From NCBI RefSeq assembly GCF_900188335.1, contig NZ_FZOY01000009.1:1-64000 (forward strand): a DNA stretch of 64,000 nt, read 5' to 3'. This stretch comes from Tropicimonas sediminicola. GTDB taxonomy: Bacteria > Pseudomonadota > Alphaproteobacteria > Rhodobacterales > Rhodobacteraceae. The notes under the pieces are model-generated. The model did no database searches. It worked only from the letters and a program-made list of their open reading frames with translations, and was not told where the DNA came from. Below are positions 8,989-19,227 of the stretch, piece by piece; positions within the stretch are counted from its first letter, which is position 1, and each line of letters begins with the position of its first letter. The translations under genes and the position numbers were made by a program.

Positions 8989-10306
8989 CGGGTCTTTGCG
9001 GTCCTGTCGATTTCTACGATGCGGGCCTTGAAACGGCTTGCCACCTGAAGCGCGTCGGCAAGTGCCTTGTCCGCGTCGAGGGTCGAGACCTGGCGGTCCT
9101 GCATCAGCCATTGCCCCGCCACCATCGTGCCGCGCACGTCGGTCGGCAGGGTGGCGAAAGTCAGCATCGAATAGATGTCGTAGATCGGGTGGAGGCGCGG
9201 GTCCTCAAGCGAAATGCGGATCAGGTCCGCCTGCTTTCCGGCCTCGAGCGAACCGATCCGGTCGGCCATGCCGAGCGTCGCCGCGCCTTCGATGGTCGCC
9301 ATGCGGAGCACCTCGGTGCAGGGCAGGATGCCGCGCGAGCGGCCGGCGATCTTCTGGAACATCGCGGCCGGTCCGAACTGGCTGAAGAGGTCCAGCGTGT
9401 TGCCGGACATCGGTCCGTCGGTGGCGATACCGACGTTGATGCCGCGCACGCGCAGATCGGTGATCGGCGCGATGCCGCGCCCCGCCTTGCCGTTCGACCG
9501 GGCGTTGTAGGCGACATGGACGCCGCGTTCTGCCATCAGGTCCATGTCGGCCTCGGTGGGGTACATGCAATGGGCCGCGACCAGCGCCGGGGTCAGCAGG
9601 CCGGCGCGGTCGGTCACTTCAACCGTGGTGCAACCGTGGGCCTTATGCGCCCATTCGAGCTCGGGCTCGGTCTCGGCCAGGTGCATCTGCACCGGCAGGC
9701 CGGGATGATCGGCAGACCATCTCGCGACCCGGGCCATGACCTCGAGCCCCGTGGAATAGGGCGCGTGCGGCGCGGCCGAGGCGGTGATGCGCGGGTGATC
9801 CCGATAAAGATCCGCCAGCGCGTCGAGCCGCGCGAAGCCCTCGTCCATCGTCGCGTGATCGGGGGCAGCGAAATCGGCAAGCGTCTGCCCGACGACGCCG
9901 CGCAGGCCGGCGCGGTCCAGCACCGTGCCGATCCGGTCCTCGAAATAATACATGTCCGCGACGGTGGTGACGCCACCCCGGATCAGCTCCAGCGCCGCCA
10001 GTTCCGCCCCGATTTCGACCACCTCGGCGGAGACCAGCGCCCGTTCCAGCGGCAGGATGTAGCGGAAGAGGCGGTCGTCCACGTCCTCGCCCAGTCCGCG
10101 GAACAGGGTCATCGGCATGTGGCAGTGCGGGTTGACCATGCCGGGCATGACCAGATCGCCACCCATGTCCTGCACCGCGCCCAGGCCCTCGGGCGGGTCC
10201 CCTGCCCCGAGCGACGCGATCCGGTCGCCGTCGAGCGCGATCCAGCCGCGCTCGAACTCGGTCATCTGCGCGTCCATGGTCAGGACGCGGGCATTCGCCA
10301 GGACCG

Positions 10307-10310
<4 letters not shown>
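8985..10310 (-). CDS. Amidohydrolase (MTA/SAH or guanine deaminase-like)
   Basis: A 441-residue metal-dependent amidohydrolase of the TRZ/ATZ/MtaD group. An N-terminal beta-sandwich with LVMPGMVNPHCHMP gives the HxH metal site, HLAETEPE gives the third His, AHCMYPTEADMDLM the fourth, and GIATDGPMSGNTLDLF the catalytic Asp. In methylthioadenosine deaminases the segment after AHC usually reads HNPxSN; here it is YNARSN, so the substrate may differ. The ATG at 10310 overlaps the ABC ATPase stop by 4 nt. Likely role: deamination or hydrolysis of a purine-like ligand taken up by the adjacent transporter. Confidence 0.87.
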
Positions 10311-11364
<1,054 letters not shown>

Positions 11365-11368
<4 letters not shown>

Positions 11369-12153
11369 TTTGTCAGGAATGTCAGTCCAAGGGTCCGCTC
11401 GACCACCGCCATGACGGCCACGGTCACGCCCATCAGCAGAACCGACACCGACGCGATGGTCGGGTCGAAGAACTGCTCCATGTGGGCCAGGAGCTGGATC
11501 GGAAGGGTCGAGACGCCGGGTCCGGTCAGGAAGATCGAAATCGACACGTCGTTGAGCGAAGTGATGAAGGCGAGGATGAAGCCGGCGATGATGCCCGCGC
11601 GGATGTTCGGCAGCACGACGATGAAAAACGCCTTGAGCCGGGGGCATCCCAGCGACACGGCGGCCTCCTCGATCGAGAAATCGAAGCTGTTGAGCGACGC
11701 GCCGACCACGCGCACCGTGTAGGGCAGCACCAGCAGCGCATGGCCGATCAGCAGTGCCGCCATGATCGGCAGGCCGATGCCCGCAGCCAACGACTTCATC
11801 AGCGAGAAGCCCAGCACGATCTCGGGGATCAGGATCGGCAGCACAAAGACGTTGCCGAGGAAGGCCGGCAACTCGACCCGGTAGCGCGCCATTGCATAGG
11901 CCGCCGGGATGCCGATCAGCATCGACAGCGTGGTGCCGCCGACGGCCAGCATGAACGAGGTGCCCATCGTGCGGGTGAAGGCCGAGATCTCGAAGATGTT
12001 GCTGAACCAGCGCAGGGTCAGGCCCTGCGGCGGAAAGGTCAGGAAGCTCGTGTCCGACAGGGCCGCGCCGATGATGACCACCAGCGGCCCCAACAGGAAC
12101 AGGAAGGTGACGACTGTGGCGGCGATCAGAAGCGGGTGAATGCGGTGTTTCAT
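11365..12153 (-). CDS. ABC transporter permease (PotC-like)
   Basis: A 262-residue inner-membrane permease with about six transmembrane helices and the EAA loop around residues 165-185 (IEEAAVSLGCPRLKAFFIVVLP). N-terminal helix 1, a periplasmic loop with FPPQGLTLRWF and the final helix before FLTK are typical of PotC/YdcV permeases. It starts 4 bp after the upstream permease stop. It pairs with the next gene as the heterodimeric membrane channel. Confidence 0.92.
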
Positions 12154-12157
12154 GTCG

Positions 12158-12985
12158 TCAGCCCGCCACCGGGTTCAGCTTGCGGGCGACCTTGGACATC
12201 ACCAGCACCGTGGTCAACGTCACTACCACCATCACTGCCGCGATGGTCGAGGCCCCGACCCAGTCGAAGGTGACCATCGCCCGCTGATAAAGGAACGTGC
12301 CCATCATCATCTGCCGTTCGCCGCCCAGCAGTTGCGGCGTCGCGTAGGAGGTGAAGGAGCCGGTGAAGACCAGCACTGAGCCGACGATCAGCCCCGGCAC
12401 CGCCATCGGCAGCACCACCTGCCGGAAGGTCGCCGCGGGTGTCGCGCCAAGCGATGCGGCGGCGTCCGTCATGTCCTGCGGAATGCCCTCCAGCACGCCC
12501 ACCAGCGTCAGGATCATCAGCGGCACGAACAGGTAGACCATCGCGACGATGACCGAACCTTGAGTGTAGAGCATCGATAGCGGCTCGGAGATGACGCCGA
12601 TCTTGAGCAGGAAGCTGTTGAGGATGCCGTTCTTGCCGAGGATGACCAGCCAGGCGAATGAACGCACGACCACGCCGGTCAGCAGCGGAAAGACCGCAGC
12701 GATGATCAGCAGGCTTTTCAGGCGCGACGGCGCACGGGCAACGACCCAGGCGGTGACGAAGCCGATCGCGACCGAGATGATGGTGGTGATCAGCGCGACC
12801 TCCATGGTGCGCCAGAGCACGGTCATGCGGAACTTGGAATTGAAGAAGGCGGCGTATGTCGAGAACGGCCCCTTCGGATCGCCGAAGGTCGTCAGGAACG
12901 TCGCCAGCACCGGAAGTCCGAGGAACACGAAGACCAGCAAAGTAGCCGGTGCCACGAACAGCCAGGCGCGCAGGCGGGTAGACAT
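12158..12985 (-). CDS. ABC transporter permease (PotB-like)
   Basis: A 275-residue permease with six predicted transmembrane helices. The EAA motif is near residues 175-195 (DAAASLGATPAATFRQVVLP). An AAGGAA ribosome binding site sits 6-7 bp before the ATG. It lies 65 bp downstream of the binding-protein gene, the usual spacing for a highly expressed first gene. PotB/YdcU family. Confidence 0.92.
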   Translation of the reverse strand: MSTRLRAWLFVAPATLLVFVFLGLPVLATFLTTFGDPKGPFSTYAAFFNSKFRMTVLWRTMEVALITTIISVAIGFVTAWVVARAPSRLKSLLIIAAVFPLLTGVVVRSFAWLVILGKNGILNSFLLKIGVISEPLSMLYTQGSVIVAMVYLFVPLMILTLVGVLEGIPQDMTDAAASLGATPAATFRQVVLPMAVPGLIVGSVLVFTGSFTSYATPQLLGGERQMMMGTFLYQRAMVTFDWVGASTIAAVMVVVTLTTVLVMSKVARKLNPVAG

Positions 12986-13050
12986 TCTGTTTCCTTGAAT
13001 GGGGATGGCAGGGCGCGCGCGGCGCCCCGCCCGTCAGGCAAAGGCCCGGA

Positions 13051-14067
13051 TCAGAGGCCGAAGACCTCGTTCCAGCGGTCGATCCAGTCGATCTTGGCCG
13101 CGTTCATCTTGGCGTAGTCCATGCGGTTCAGCTTGGCGATGGCCTCGGCGCCATAGGTCCAGACCGAGGCCTGCTCCGGGGTCAGCTCGACCTCGGCGTT
13201 CACCGGGGCGTCGACGCCCTGCGCGCCGTTGGCGTGCTGGACTTCGGTGGAGAGCACGAAGTTGATGAACTCGTAGGCCAGGTCCACGTTCTCGGCCCCG
13301 GTGGGGATGTTGATCGTGTTCAGGGTAGCAATGTCGCCGTCCTCGAGCTCGGCCCAGGTCATCGACGGCACGGCCTCTTTCAGGGAGGCCAGCGTGAAGT
13401 CCTGCGCGATCGCGACCGAGGCTTCGCCGGTCGAGATCAGGTTCACCATCTCGGACCCGGTGTTGTAGTTCTTGACCGAGTTCGGCTCCAGCGCGGCGAT
13501 GGCTTCGAAGGCGGCGTCGGTGTCCTCGTAGGCGTCGACACCGGCGTATTTGCCCGCCTGCACGACGACCATCGGCCCGGCGGTCGTGGTGATGCCCGGC
13601 AGGGTCACTGCCCCGGCCAGGTCCTCGCGCCAGAGGTCGTTCCACGAGGTGATCGGCTCGACGGTGTCGGCGTTGTAGACGATGCCGGCGCGGCCGACGG
13701 CATAGGCCGGGCCATAGCCGCCCTGCGGGTCCTGCGCGATGTCGTAGAGCTTCTCGATGTTCGGGATGCGCGAGCGATCGATTTCCTGGAAGGTGCCCGC
13801 CTCGATGCCGATCTGCGAATAGCTGTCGGTCAGGTAGATCACGTCGACACCGCGGCCGCCGCGCGCCTGCAGCTTGCCGAGGCGGTCAGCGTTGTTGCCG
13901 GTCTCGAACACGACCTCGCAGCCGCAGATCTCCTGGAACGGCTCGACGATGTTCGCCTGGAGCTTTTCGCCGTTGTAGCCCCACCACGAAATGGTGAACG
14001 TCTCGGCGTGTCCGGCACCGGCCGCCATCGCGGCGATGCTCGCAGCTGTCGCAAACACAATCTTCAT
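13051..14067 (-). CDS. Extracellular solute-binding protein, PotD/family 1 type
   Basis: A 338-residue periplasmic binding protein with a Sec signal peptide (about residues 1-21, ending GAGHA). The body begins with FTISWWGYNG and has the polyamine/Fe3+-type fold: GVDVIYLTDSY, GPAYAVGRAGIVYN and a C-terminal YGAEAIAKLNRMDY. The ATG at 14067 sits right before the signal peptide, and a 16-residue upstream extension was rejected. First gene of the operon, so it sets the importer's specificity. With the nucleoside hydrolase and deaminase downstream, a nucleoside or purine-type ligand is plausible; ligand residues cannot be read from sequence. Confidence 0.9.
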   Translation of the reverse strand: MKIVFATAASIAAMAAGAGHAETFTISWWGYNGEKLQANIVEPFQEICGCEVVFETGNNADRLGKLQARGGRGVDVIYLTDSYSQIGIEAGTFQEIDRSRIPNIEKLYDIAQDPQGGYGPAYAVGRAGIVYNADTVEPITSWNDLWREDLAGAVTLPGITTTAGPMVVVQAGKYAGVDAYEDTDAAFEAIAALEPNSVKNYNTGSEMVNLISTGEASVAIAQDFTLASLKEAVPSMTWAELEDGDIATLNTINIPTGAENVDLAYEFINFVLSTEVQHANGAQGVDAPVNAEVELTPEQASVWTYGAEAIAKLNRMDYAKMNAAKIDWIDRWNEVFGL

Positions 14068-14398
14068 CGCATGATCCTTCTCATTCCGTGGGGACATCCC
14101 GAGGTGAAGCGCCATACCGGAATCCCCCCTCGTTGCAAGCGAGCCTGCCCATTATTTCGGCCATTGGGAAATATCTGCTGCAATTTGCTCGAACATGCCT
14201 ATCGCGGAGGCAATCGATGAATGCCCGACCTTCCCGCCGCCCGCCGAATGGGCGACCGGGAGCGGCCTCGTCCGGGTGCCTGAAAACGCGATGGCATCGA
14301 GCGTAAATGCGTATCCGGGCTTGCATTATCCTCGGAGTACCCCAAAGTATCTGCATAAGGTATACCGCACGCTTCAGATCGACACTCAGGAGCACCCC
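14068..14398. other. Divergent intergenic region, 331 bp
   Basis: Separates the leftward ABC/hydrolase operon from the rightward AAA+ ATPase gene and must hold both promoters. An 8-bp palindrome GGTATACC occurs at 14359-14366, about 30 bp before the ATPase start. In-frame codons back to 14195 exist for the ATPase but look non-coding (Pro/Ala-rich, no conservation pattern). Confidence 0.4.
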
Positions 14399-15505
14399 AT
14401 GGCGACCTCCCTGTTCGTTCCCCGCCCCGAGGAGGCCGCGCGGATAGCAGACCTGCTGACGCCCGACCCGCTTTTCGGCGAAATCGCCGGGCTTTTCCTC
14501 GCCGCGCCGCGTCGCACCGGCAAGAGCACGTTCCTGAGGCGGGATCTCATGCCGCTCCTGCAGGAACAGGGGCGCATCGTCCTCTATGTCGACCTCTGGG
14601 CCGACAGGGAGGTGGATCCCGGCAAGCTCATTGTCACCTGCATCGCCCGGGCCCTCGAAGAGAGCGACGGGCCGATCGCGAAACTGCGCAGGAACGTCCC
14701 CTTTTCCGGCGTCGGCGCGCTCGGTTTCCGCGTCGAACTCAAATCCGCCGGCACGTGGGAAGGAACGATTCCGGATGCGCTGCTCCTTCTCGTCAAGGCG
14801 ACCGGCAAGGATGTGGTGATGATCGTCGACGAGGCCCAGCACAGCCTGATCTCCGAGACCGGCAAGAACGCCATGTTCGCACTGAAGGCCGCCCGGGACG
14901 CGGTCAACCAGTCCGATCTGGAGGGGAAGCTCTACCTCGTCATGACCGGATCACACCGGGACAAGCTTGCCGCGCTGGTCCACGATCACCAGGCGCCGTT
15001 CTTCGGCGCGAGCGTCAGGGACTTTCCGCCGCTCGGCAGGGAATACACGGCGGCGCTCACCGGGCATCTCAACGCACGGCTGGCGGACAATGCAAAGCTC
15101 GACCCCGATCTTGTCGAAGCGGCCTTCGACCGGCTTGGCCGTCGTCCGGAGCGGCTGAATGCCTGCCTGAGGGAGATGATCCTCGGAACCGAGTTCGGCG
15201 AGGCGGCGCTGAACAAGCTCGTGGACGCGAGCATCGACGCGGCGCGGGAACAGCTGCTCTCGGAGATCTCGACACTTTCCGACCTGCAACAGGCCCTCCT
15301 GCGACGGATGGCAGAGGACGGCATCGAATTCGCCCCATTTACCGAAGCGACGCGGAAACGACTGGGTGCGCAGGGCAAGGCACCAAGCAAGGGGGCGGTC
15401 CAGAAGGCCCTGAACGCGCTGCGGGACAAGGGGCTGGTCTGGCGCCCCGGTTTCGGCCGCTACGTGCTCGAAAGCGCCGAAGTCGCCCAGGCCCTGCGGG
15501 GATAG
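14399..15505 (+). CDS. AAA+ ATPase with C-terminal winged-helix-like region
   Basis: A 368-residue ATPase. Walker A APRRTGKSTF near residue 40, Walker B VVMIVDEAQHSL near 140, a sensor-1-like LVMTGSHRDKL near 185 and an arginine-finger candidate GREYTAAL. The last 80 residues (LQQALLRRMAED... KGAVQKALNALRDKGLV) look like a winged-helix DNA-binding or protein-binding domain, as in archaeal-type STAND-like ATPases. Single-gene unit with no toxin or nuclease partner next to it. The exact role is unknown; this family is widespread in proteobacteria. The ATG at 14399 is chosen because the conserved fold begins immediately after it. Confidence 0.75.
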   Translation: MATSLFVPRPEEAARIADLLTPDPLFGEIAGLFLAAPRRTGKSTFLRRDLMPLLQEQGRIVLYVDLWADREVDPGKLIVTCIARALEESDGPIAKLRRNVPFSGVGALGFRVELKSAGTWEGTIPDALLLLVKATGKDVVMIVDEAQHSLISETGKNAMFALKAARDAVNQSDLEGKLYLVMTGSHRDKLAALVHDHQAPFFGASVRDFPPLGREYTAALTGHLNARLADNAKLDPDLVEAAFDRLGRRPERLNACLREMILGTEFGEAALNKLVDASIDAAREQLLSEISTLSDLQQALLRRMAEDGIEFAPFTEATRKRLGAQGKAPSKGAVQKALNALRDKGLVWRPGFGRYVLESAEVAQALRG

Positions 15506-15564
15506 CTGTGAAGCGGCGGGCAGGATTCACCCTTGTTTGATTGGCCCGGGTGCACTACTTCGAT

Positions 15565-15648
15565 CCCACCTCGGGGTGCTCTGAGAGCTGAGATGCGCAC
15601 GCGAACCCGTTGAACCTGAACCGGTTAGAACCGGCGGAGGAAAGGTCG
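15565..15648 (+). promoter_or_regulatory. TPP riboswitch (THI element)
   Basis: All conserved blocks of the THI box are visible in order: CTCGGGGTGC, CTGAGAGCTGAGATG, then ACCCGTTGAACCTGA, CCGGTTAGAACCGGCG and GGAAAG. It ends about 48 bp before the thiB start. It should bind thiamine pyrophosphate and shut off thiBPQ, most likely by blocking translation since no U-tract terminator follows. Confidence 0.95.
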
Positions 15649-15695
15649 ACACTCCCAAGCCGTCCAGACTCCGCCCACAACCCAAGGAGTCTGCC

Positions 15696-16676
15696 ATGAA
15701 GGCATATCCTCTTGTTGCGGGCCTGATATTCGCCACCTCCGCGGTGGCCGAGACGCCCACACTTACCGTCTACGCACCCGACTACTTCGCCTCCGAATGG
15801 GGCCCCGGCCCCGGCATCGAGACGGCCTTCGAGGAACGCTGCGGCTGCGACCTGGTCTACAAGACAGGTGAACTGCTGCCCCGCCTGCTGCTCGAAGGCG
15901 AGAAGACCGAGGCCGACGTGGCCATCGGCTTCAACTCCGACATCACAAAGAAGGCGCGCGAAAGCGGGCTCTTCGCACCGCATGGGCTCGACACGTCTGC
16001 TCTGACCTTGCCCGTCGACTGGTCGGACGACACCTTCCTTCCGTTCAACTACGCCCACACGGCCTTCATCTACGACAATACGAAGATCACCGAGCCGCTC
16101 ACCAGCTTCGACGCGCTGCTGGAGGCACCGGACGACCTGCGGCTGGTGATCCAGGACCCGCGCAGCTCGATCTCGGGCCTCGCGCTGGTGCTCTGGGTGA
16201 ACCACGTCTACGGCGACGAGGCCGCTGACGCCTGGGCCAAGCTCGCGCCGAAGATCGTGACCGTCACCAAGGGCTGGTCCGAGAGCTACGGCATGTTCAC
16301 CGATGGTGAGGCCGACATGGTGCTGAGCTATACGACCTCGCCGGCCTATCACATCATCGCAGAGGAAGACCTGACCAAGTCGGCGGCGATCTTCGAGGAA
16401 GGACATTACTTCATGGTCGAACTGGCCGCGAAACTGGCCGGGACAGACAATCCCGACCTCGCGGACCAGTTCATGGCGTTCATCCTCACCGAGGAGTTCC
16501 AGTCCATGATCCCGACCTCCAACTGGTCCTTCCCGGCGGCACTCCCCAAGGACGCCTGGCCGGACGGGTTCCAGGACCTGCCGGTCCCCGAAAAGGTGCT
16601 GTTCTACAGCGAGGATGAAGCCGCGGCGATGCGGGATGAGGCCATCGAGGCATGGCGCAGCGCGCTGTCGCAATAA
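15696..16676 (+). CDS. thiB: Thiamine ABC transporter, periplasmic binding protein
   Basis: A 326-residue binding protein for thiamine/TMP/TPP. The signal peptide covers residues 1-18 (ending SAVA). The mature start TPTLTVYAPDYFASEWGPGP is the ThiB hallmark, followed by CGCDLVY, DVAIGFNSDIT, VDWSDDTFLPFNY and TSNWSFPA, with aromatic residues expected to stack on the pyrimidine. It sits directly under a TPP riboswitch and is followed by thiP and thiQ with overlapping reading frames. Confidence 0.95.
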   Translation: MKAYPLVAGLIFATSAVAETPTLTVYAPDYFASEWGPGPGIETAFEERCGCDLVYKTGELLPRLLLEGEKTEADVAIGFNSDITKKARESGLFAPHGLDTSALTLPVDWSDDTFLPFNYAHTAFIYDNTKITEPLTSFDALLEAPDDLRLVIQDPRSSISGLALVLWVNHVYGDEAADAWAKLAPKIVTVTKGWSESYGMFTDGEADMVLSYTTSPAYHIIAEEDLTKSAAIFEEGHYFMVELAAKLAGTDNPDLADQFMAFILTEEFQSMIPTSNWSFPAALPKDAWPDGFQDLPVPEKVLFYSEDEAAAMRDEAIEAWRSALSQ

Positions 16677-18160
16677 CCACCGCAACGCTGGTTGCGGGGA
16701 TGGTCCTCCTCCCCGTGGCCGCGGTGCTCTGGCGCGGGGGCGGCCCGGGAACGCTCGGGCCGGCCGACTGGGCGGCGCTGCGTTTCACGCTCTGGCAGGC
16801 GGCGGTCTCCGCCGGGCTCTCGGTCGCGCTGGCCGTGCCGGTGGCGCGGGCGCTCTCCCGCCGCAGCTTTCCCGGGCGCGTTGCGCTGATCGCGCTGATG
16901 GGCGCGCCCTTCATCCTGCCGGTCATCGTGGCGATCCTCGGTTTGCTGGCCGTCTTCGGCGGACGCGGGCTGATCAACCAGATCGGCGCGCCACTCGGCC
17001 TTCCGAGGCTCGATATCTACGGATATCACGGCGTGATCATCGCCCATGTCTTCTTCAACCTGCCGCTGGCGGTGCGCCTGTTGCTCCAGGGCTGGCAGGA
17101 CATCCCGGCCGAACGCTTCCGGCTCGCGGCCTCGCTCGGCGCGCCGGTCTGGCGGGTGCTGGAATGGCCGATGCTGCGCCGCATCTGCCCCGGGGCTTTC
17201 ACGGTCATCTTCGTGATCTGTCTCGGCTCCTTCGCCGTGGCGCTGACGCTCGGCGGCGGGCCGCGCGCGACCACCGTGGAACTCGCCATCTACCAGGCGT
17301 TCCGCTTCGATTTCGATCTCGGCAAGGCTGCGACCCTCGCCGCGCTGCAACTGGCTCTCGGGCTGGCCGCGGGCGCCTTCGCCCTGCGCGTCGCTCCGAA
17401 AGGCGGCTTCGGCGTGGGCCTCGACCGGCAGATCGACCGCTGGGACGGAACCGGCGTCGCGGCCCGTCTGGCCGACAGCCTCTGGATCGCGCTGGCGGCG
17501 GGTTTCCTGCTGCTGCCGCTTCTCTCCGTCGCTCTCGCCGGCCTGCCCGGCCTCGCAAAAATGCCACCCGAGGTCTGGGCCGCAGCCGCCCGGTCGCTCG
17601 CGCTCGCCCTTGGGGCGACGGCACTGACCCTCGCACTGGCGCTGCCGTTGCTGACCGGCGCGGGGGAAACGGCGGCACTCATGGGCATCTCCGTCTCCGG
17701 ACTGGTACTGGGCACGGGGTACTTCCTGCTTCTGCAACCCGTCATCCGCCCCGGGGACGCCGCCCTGCCGGTGACGATGCTGGTCAATGCGCTCATGGCG
17801 CTGCCCTTCGTCATCCGGATCCTGAGGCCGGGGCTGGAGGGTGCGCGCCGCGACTACGCGCGCCTCGCCGCCTCGCTTGGCCTGAGCGGCTGGCACCTCT
17901 GGCGCATCGTCTACCTGCCGCGCCTGCGCCGTCCCCTCGGCTTCGCCGCCGGCCTGACGGCGGCGCTCTCCATGGGCGACCTCGGGGTGATCACGCTCTT
18001 TGCCGATGGCGACAACGCAACCCTGCCCCTGCAGATCTATCGCCTGATGGGCAGCTACCAGATGGAGAGCGCGCGGGCCGCGGCGCTGCTACTGCTGGCC
18101 CTCAGCCTCGGGCTGTTCTGGGTCTTCGACCGGGGAGGTCGCCTGCATGCTGCAGCTTGA
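16652..18160 (+). CDS. thiP: Thiamine ABC transporter permease
   Basis: A 502-residue fused permease with about twelve transmembrane helices and two EAA loops (around residues 150-170, FRLAASLGAPVWRVLEW, and 405-425, RLAASLGLSGWHLWRIVYLP), as in ThiP/FbpB-type double permeases. It starts 25 bp inside the end of thiB, indicating coupled translation, and its 3' end overlaps thiQ by 14 bp. Confidence 0.95.
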   Translation: MAQRAVAITTATLVAGMVLLPVAAVLWRGGGPGTLGPADWAALRFTLWQAAVSAGLSVALAVPVARALSRRSFPGRVALIALMGAPFILPVIVAILGLLAVFGGRGLINQIGAPLGLPRLDIYGYHGVIIAHVFFNLPLAVRLLLQGWQDIPAERFRLAASLGAPVWRVLEWPMLRRICPGAFTVIFVICLGSFAVALTLGGGPRATTVELAIYQAFRFDFDLGKAATLAALQLALGLAAGAFALRVAPKGGFGVGLDRQIDRWDGTGVAARLADSLWIALAAGFLLLPLLSVALAGLPGLAKMPPEVWAAAARSLALALGATALTLALALPLLTGAGETAALMGISVSGLVLGTGYFLLLQPVIRPGDAALPVTMLVNALMALPFVIRILRPGLEGARRDYARLAASLGLSGWHLWRIVYLPRLRRPLGFAAGLTAALSMGDLGVITLFADGDNATLPLQIYRLMGSYQMESARAAALLLLALSLGLFWVFDRGGRLHAAA

Positions 18161-18848
18161 GCGCCTGAGACTTGTACAGGGTGACTTCGAACTCTCGGCC
18201 GACATCACCATCACCGCACCGATTACCGCGCTCCTCGGCCCGTCGGGCGCCGGCAAGTCGACCCTGCTGAACACCATTGCCGGCTTCACGCCCCCGACCG
18301 CCGGGCGCGTGATCTGGCGCGGCGAAGAGATCACGCCGCGCGCCCCGATGGAACGCCCGGTGGCGATGCTCTTTCAGGACAACAACCTTTTTCCCCATCT
18401 CGACGTGACCCGGAACCTCGCGCTCGCGTTGACCCGCGGGAGCCCGACGCGCGAGGCGCGCGACCGGACCGCCGAGGCGCTCGCCCGCGTCGGCCTGCCC
18501 GGGTACGAGAACAGGAAACCTTCCGAACTCTCCGGGGGTCAGCAGAGCCGCGTGGCGCTGGCGCGCGTGCTGCTGCAAGCCCGCCCGCTGATGCTGCTCG
18601 ACGAACCGTTCGCGGCGCTTGGCCCCGCCCTCAAGTTCGAGATGCTCGACCTTGTGGCCGAGGTCGCCGCCGAGAATGGCCTGCAGGTGATCATGGTCTC
18701 CCACGACCCTCAGGACGCCGCCCGGATCGCCAACGAGGCTGCGGTTGTCGCGGATGGCGCGGTGACACCCCCCGAACCGACAGCCGAACTCATGCGCTCC
18801 CCGCCACCATCGCTGGCCAGCTATCTCGGCATCGATGGCACGCCATAG
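18147..18848 (+). CDS. thiQ: Thiamine ABC transporter ATP-binding protein
   Basis: A 233-residue ATPase with Walker A GPSGAGKST, Q-loop LFQDNNLFPHLDV, signature LSGGQQSRVALARVL, Walker B LMLLDEPFAALGP and switch His in SHDPQDA. The Q-loop with DNNLFPHL is characteristic of ThiQ. Note LGP where most ATPases have LDP in the D-loop, also common in ThiQ proteins. Last gene of the riboswitch-controlled thiBPQ operon. Confidence 0.95.
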   Translation: MLQLERLRLVQGDFELSADITITAPITALLGPSGAGKSTLLNTIAGFTPPTAGRVIWRGEEITPRAPMERPVAMLFQDNNLFPHLDVTRNLALALTRGSPTREARDRTAEALARVGLPGYENRKPSELSGGQQSRVALARVLLQARPLMLLDEPFAALGPALKFEMLDLVAEVAAENGLQVIMVSHDPQDAARIANEAAVVADGAVTPPEPTAELMRSPPPSLASYLGIDGTP

Positions 18849-18951
18849 CGCCGGCGGACTCCCGCCTGGCATTGGCGTTGCAAGACCAATGTGACAGCAG
18901 CGCCCTTCTTGACGCGACTGCCGCAGCCTTCCTGAGAACGACGGCGCCCGG

Positions 18952-19188
18952 TCAGTCCGCGAGCCAGGTTTCCAGTCGGGCCGCTTCCGGCAGGCCGCCG
19001 GCGTGGACGAGCCTGCCGTCGACCGAGATGCCGGGAGTGGACATGACACCGGCCATGGCGATGGATTTCGGGTCCGTGACCTTCTCGACATCGACCGCGA
19101 CACCAAGCTTCGCGGCGGCGTCCCGGACCATGGCTACGGTGGTTTCGCAGCGCTTGCAGCCGGGGCCGTAGACCTTGACGGTTTTCAT
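18952..19188 (-). CDS. Thioredoxin-fold small redox-active disulfide protein
   Basis: A 78-residue thioredoxin-like protein (redox-active disulfide protein 2 / glutaredoxin 3 fold). The active site GPGCKRCETT gives CxxC at residues 10-13, and the cis-Pro loop STPGISVDG is present. An AAAGGAT ribosome binding site precedes the ATG. It is the distal gene of an arsR-permease-thioredoxin unit. This trio recurs in bacteria near arsenic or metal resistance and probably keeps the permease substrate or cysteines reduced. Confidence 0.88.
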   Translation of the reverse strand: MKTVKVYGPGCKRCETTVAMVRDAAAKLGVAVDVEKVTDPKSIAMAGVMSTPGISVDGRLVHAGGLPEAARLETWLAD

Positions 19189-19227
19189 CGTAAGATCCTT
19201 TCAAAGGATGGTGGGTTCGCGCGGCGT

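Noticed and set aside
15555-16685. Minus-strand frame (376 codons)
   Set aside because: Antisense of thiB and the riboswitch.
16604-17896. Minus-strand frame (430 codons)
   Set aside because: Antisense of thiP; charged low-complexity sequence with no domain.
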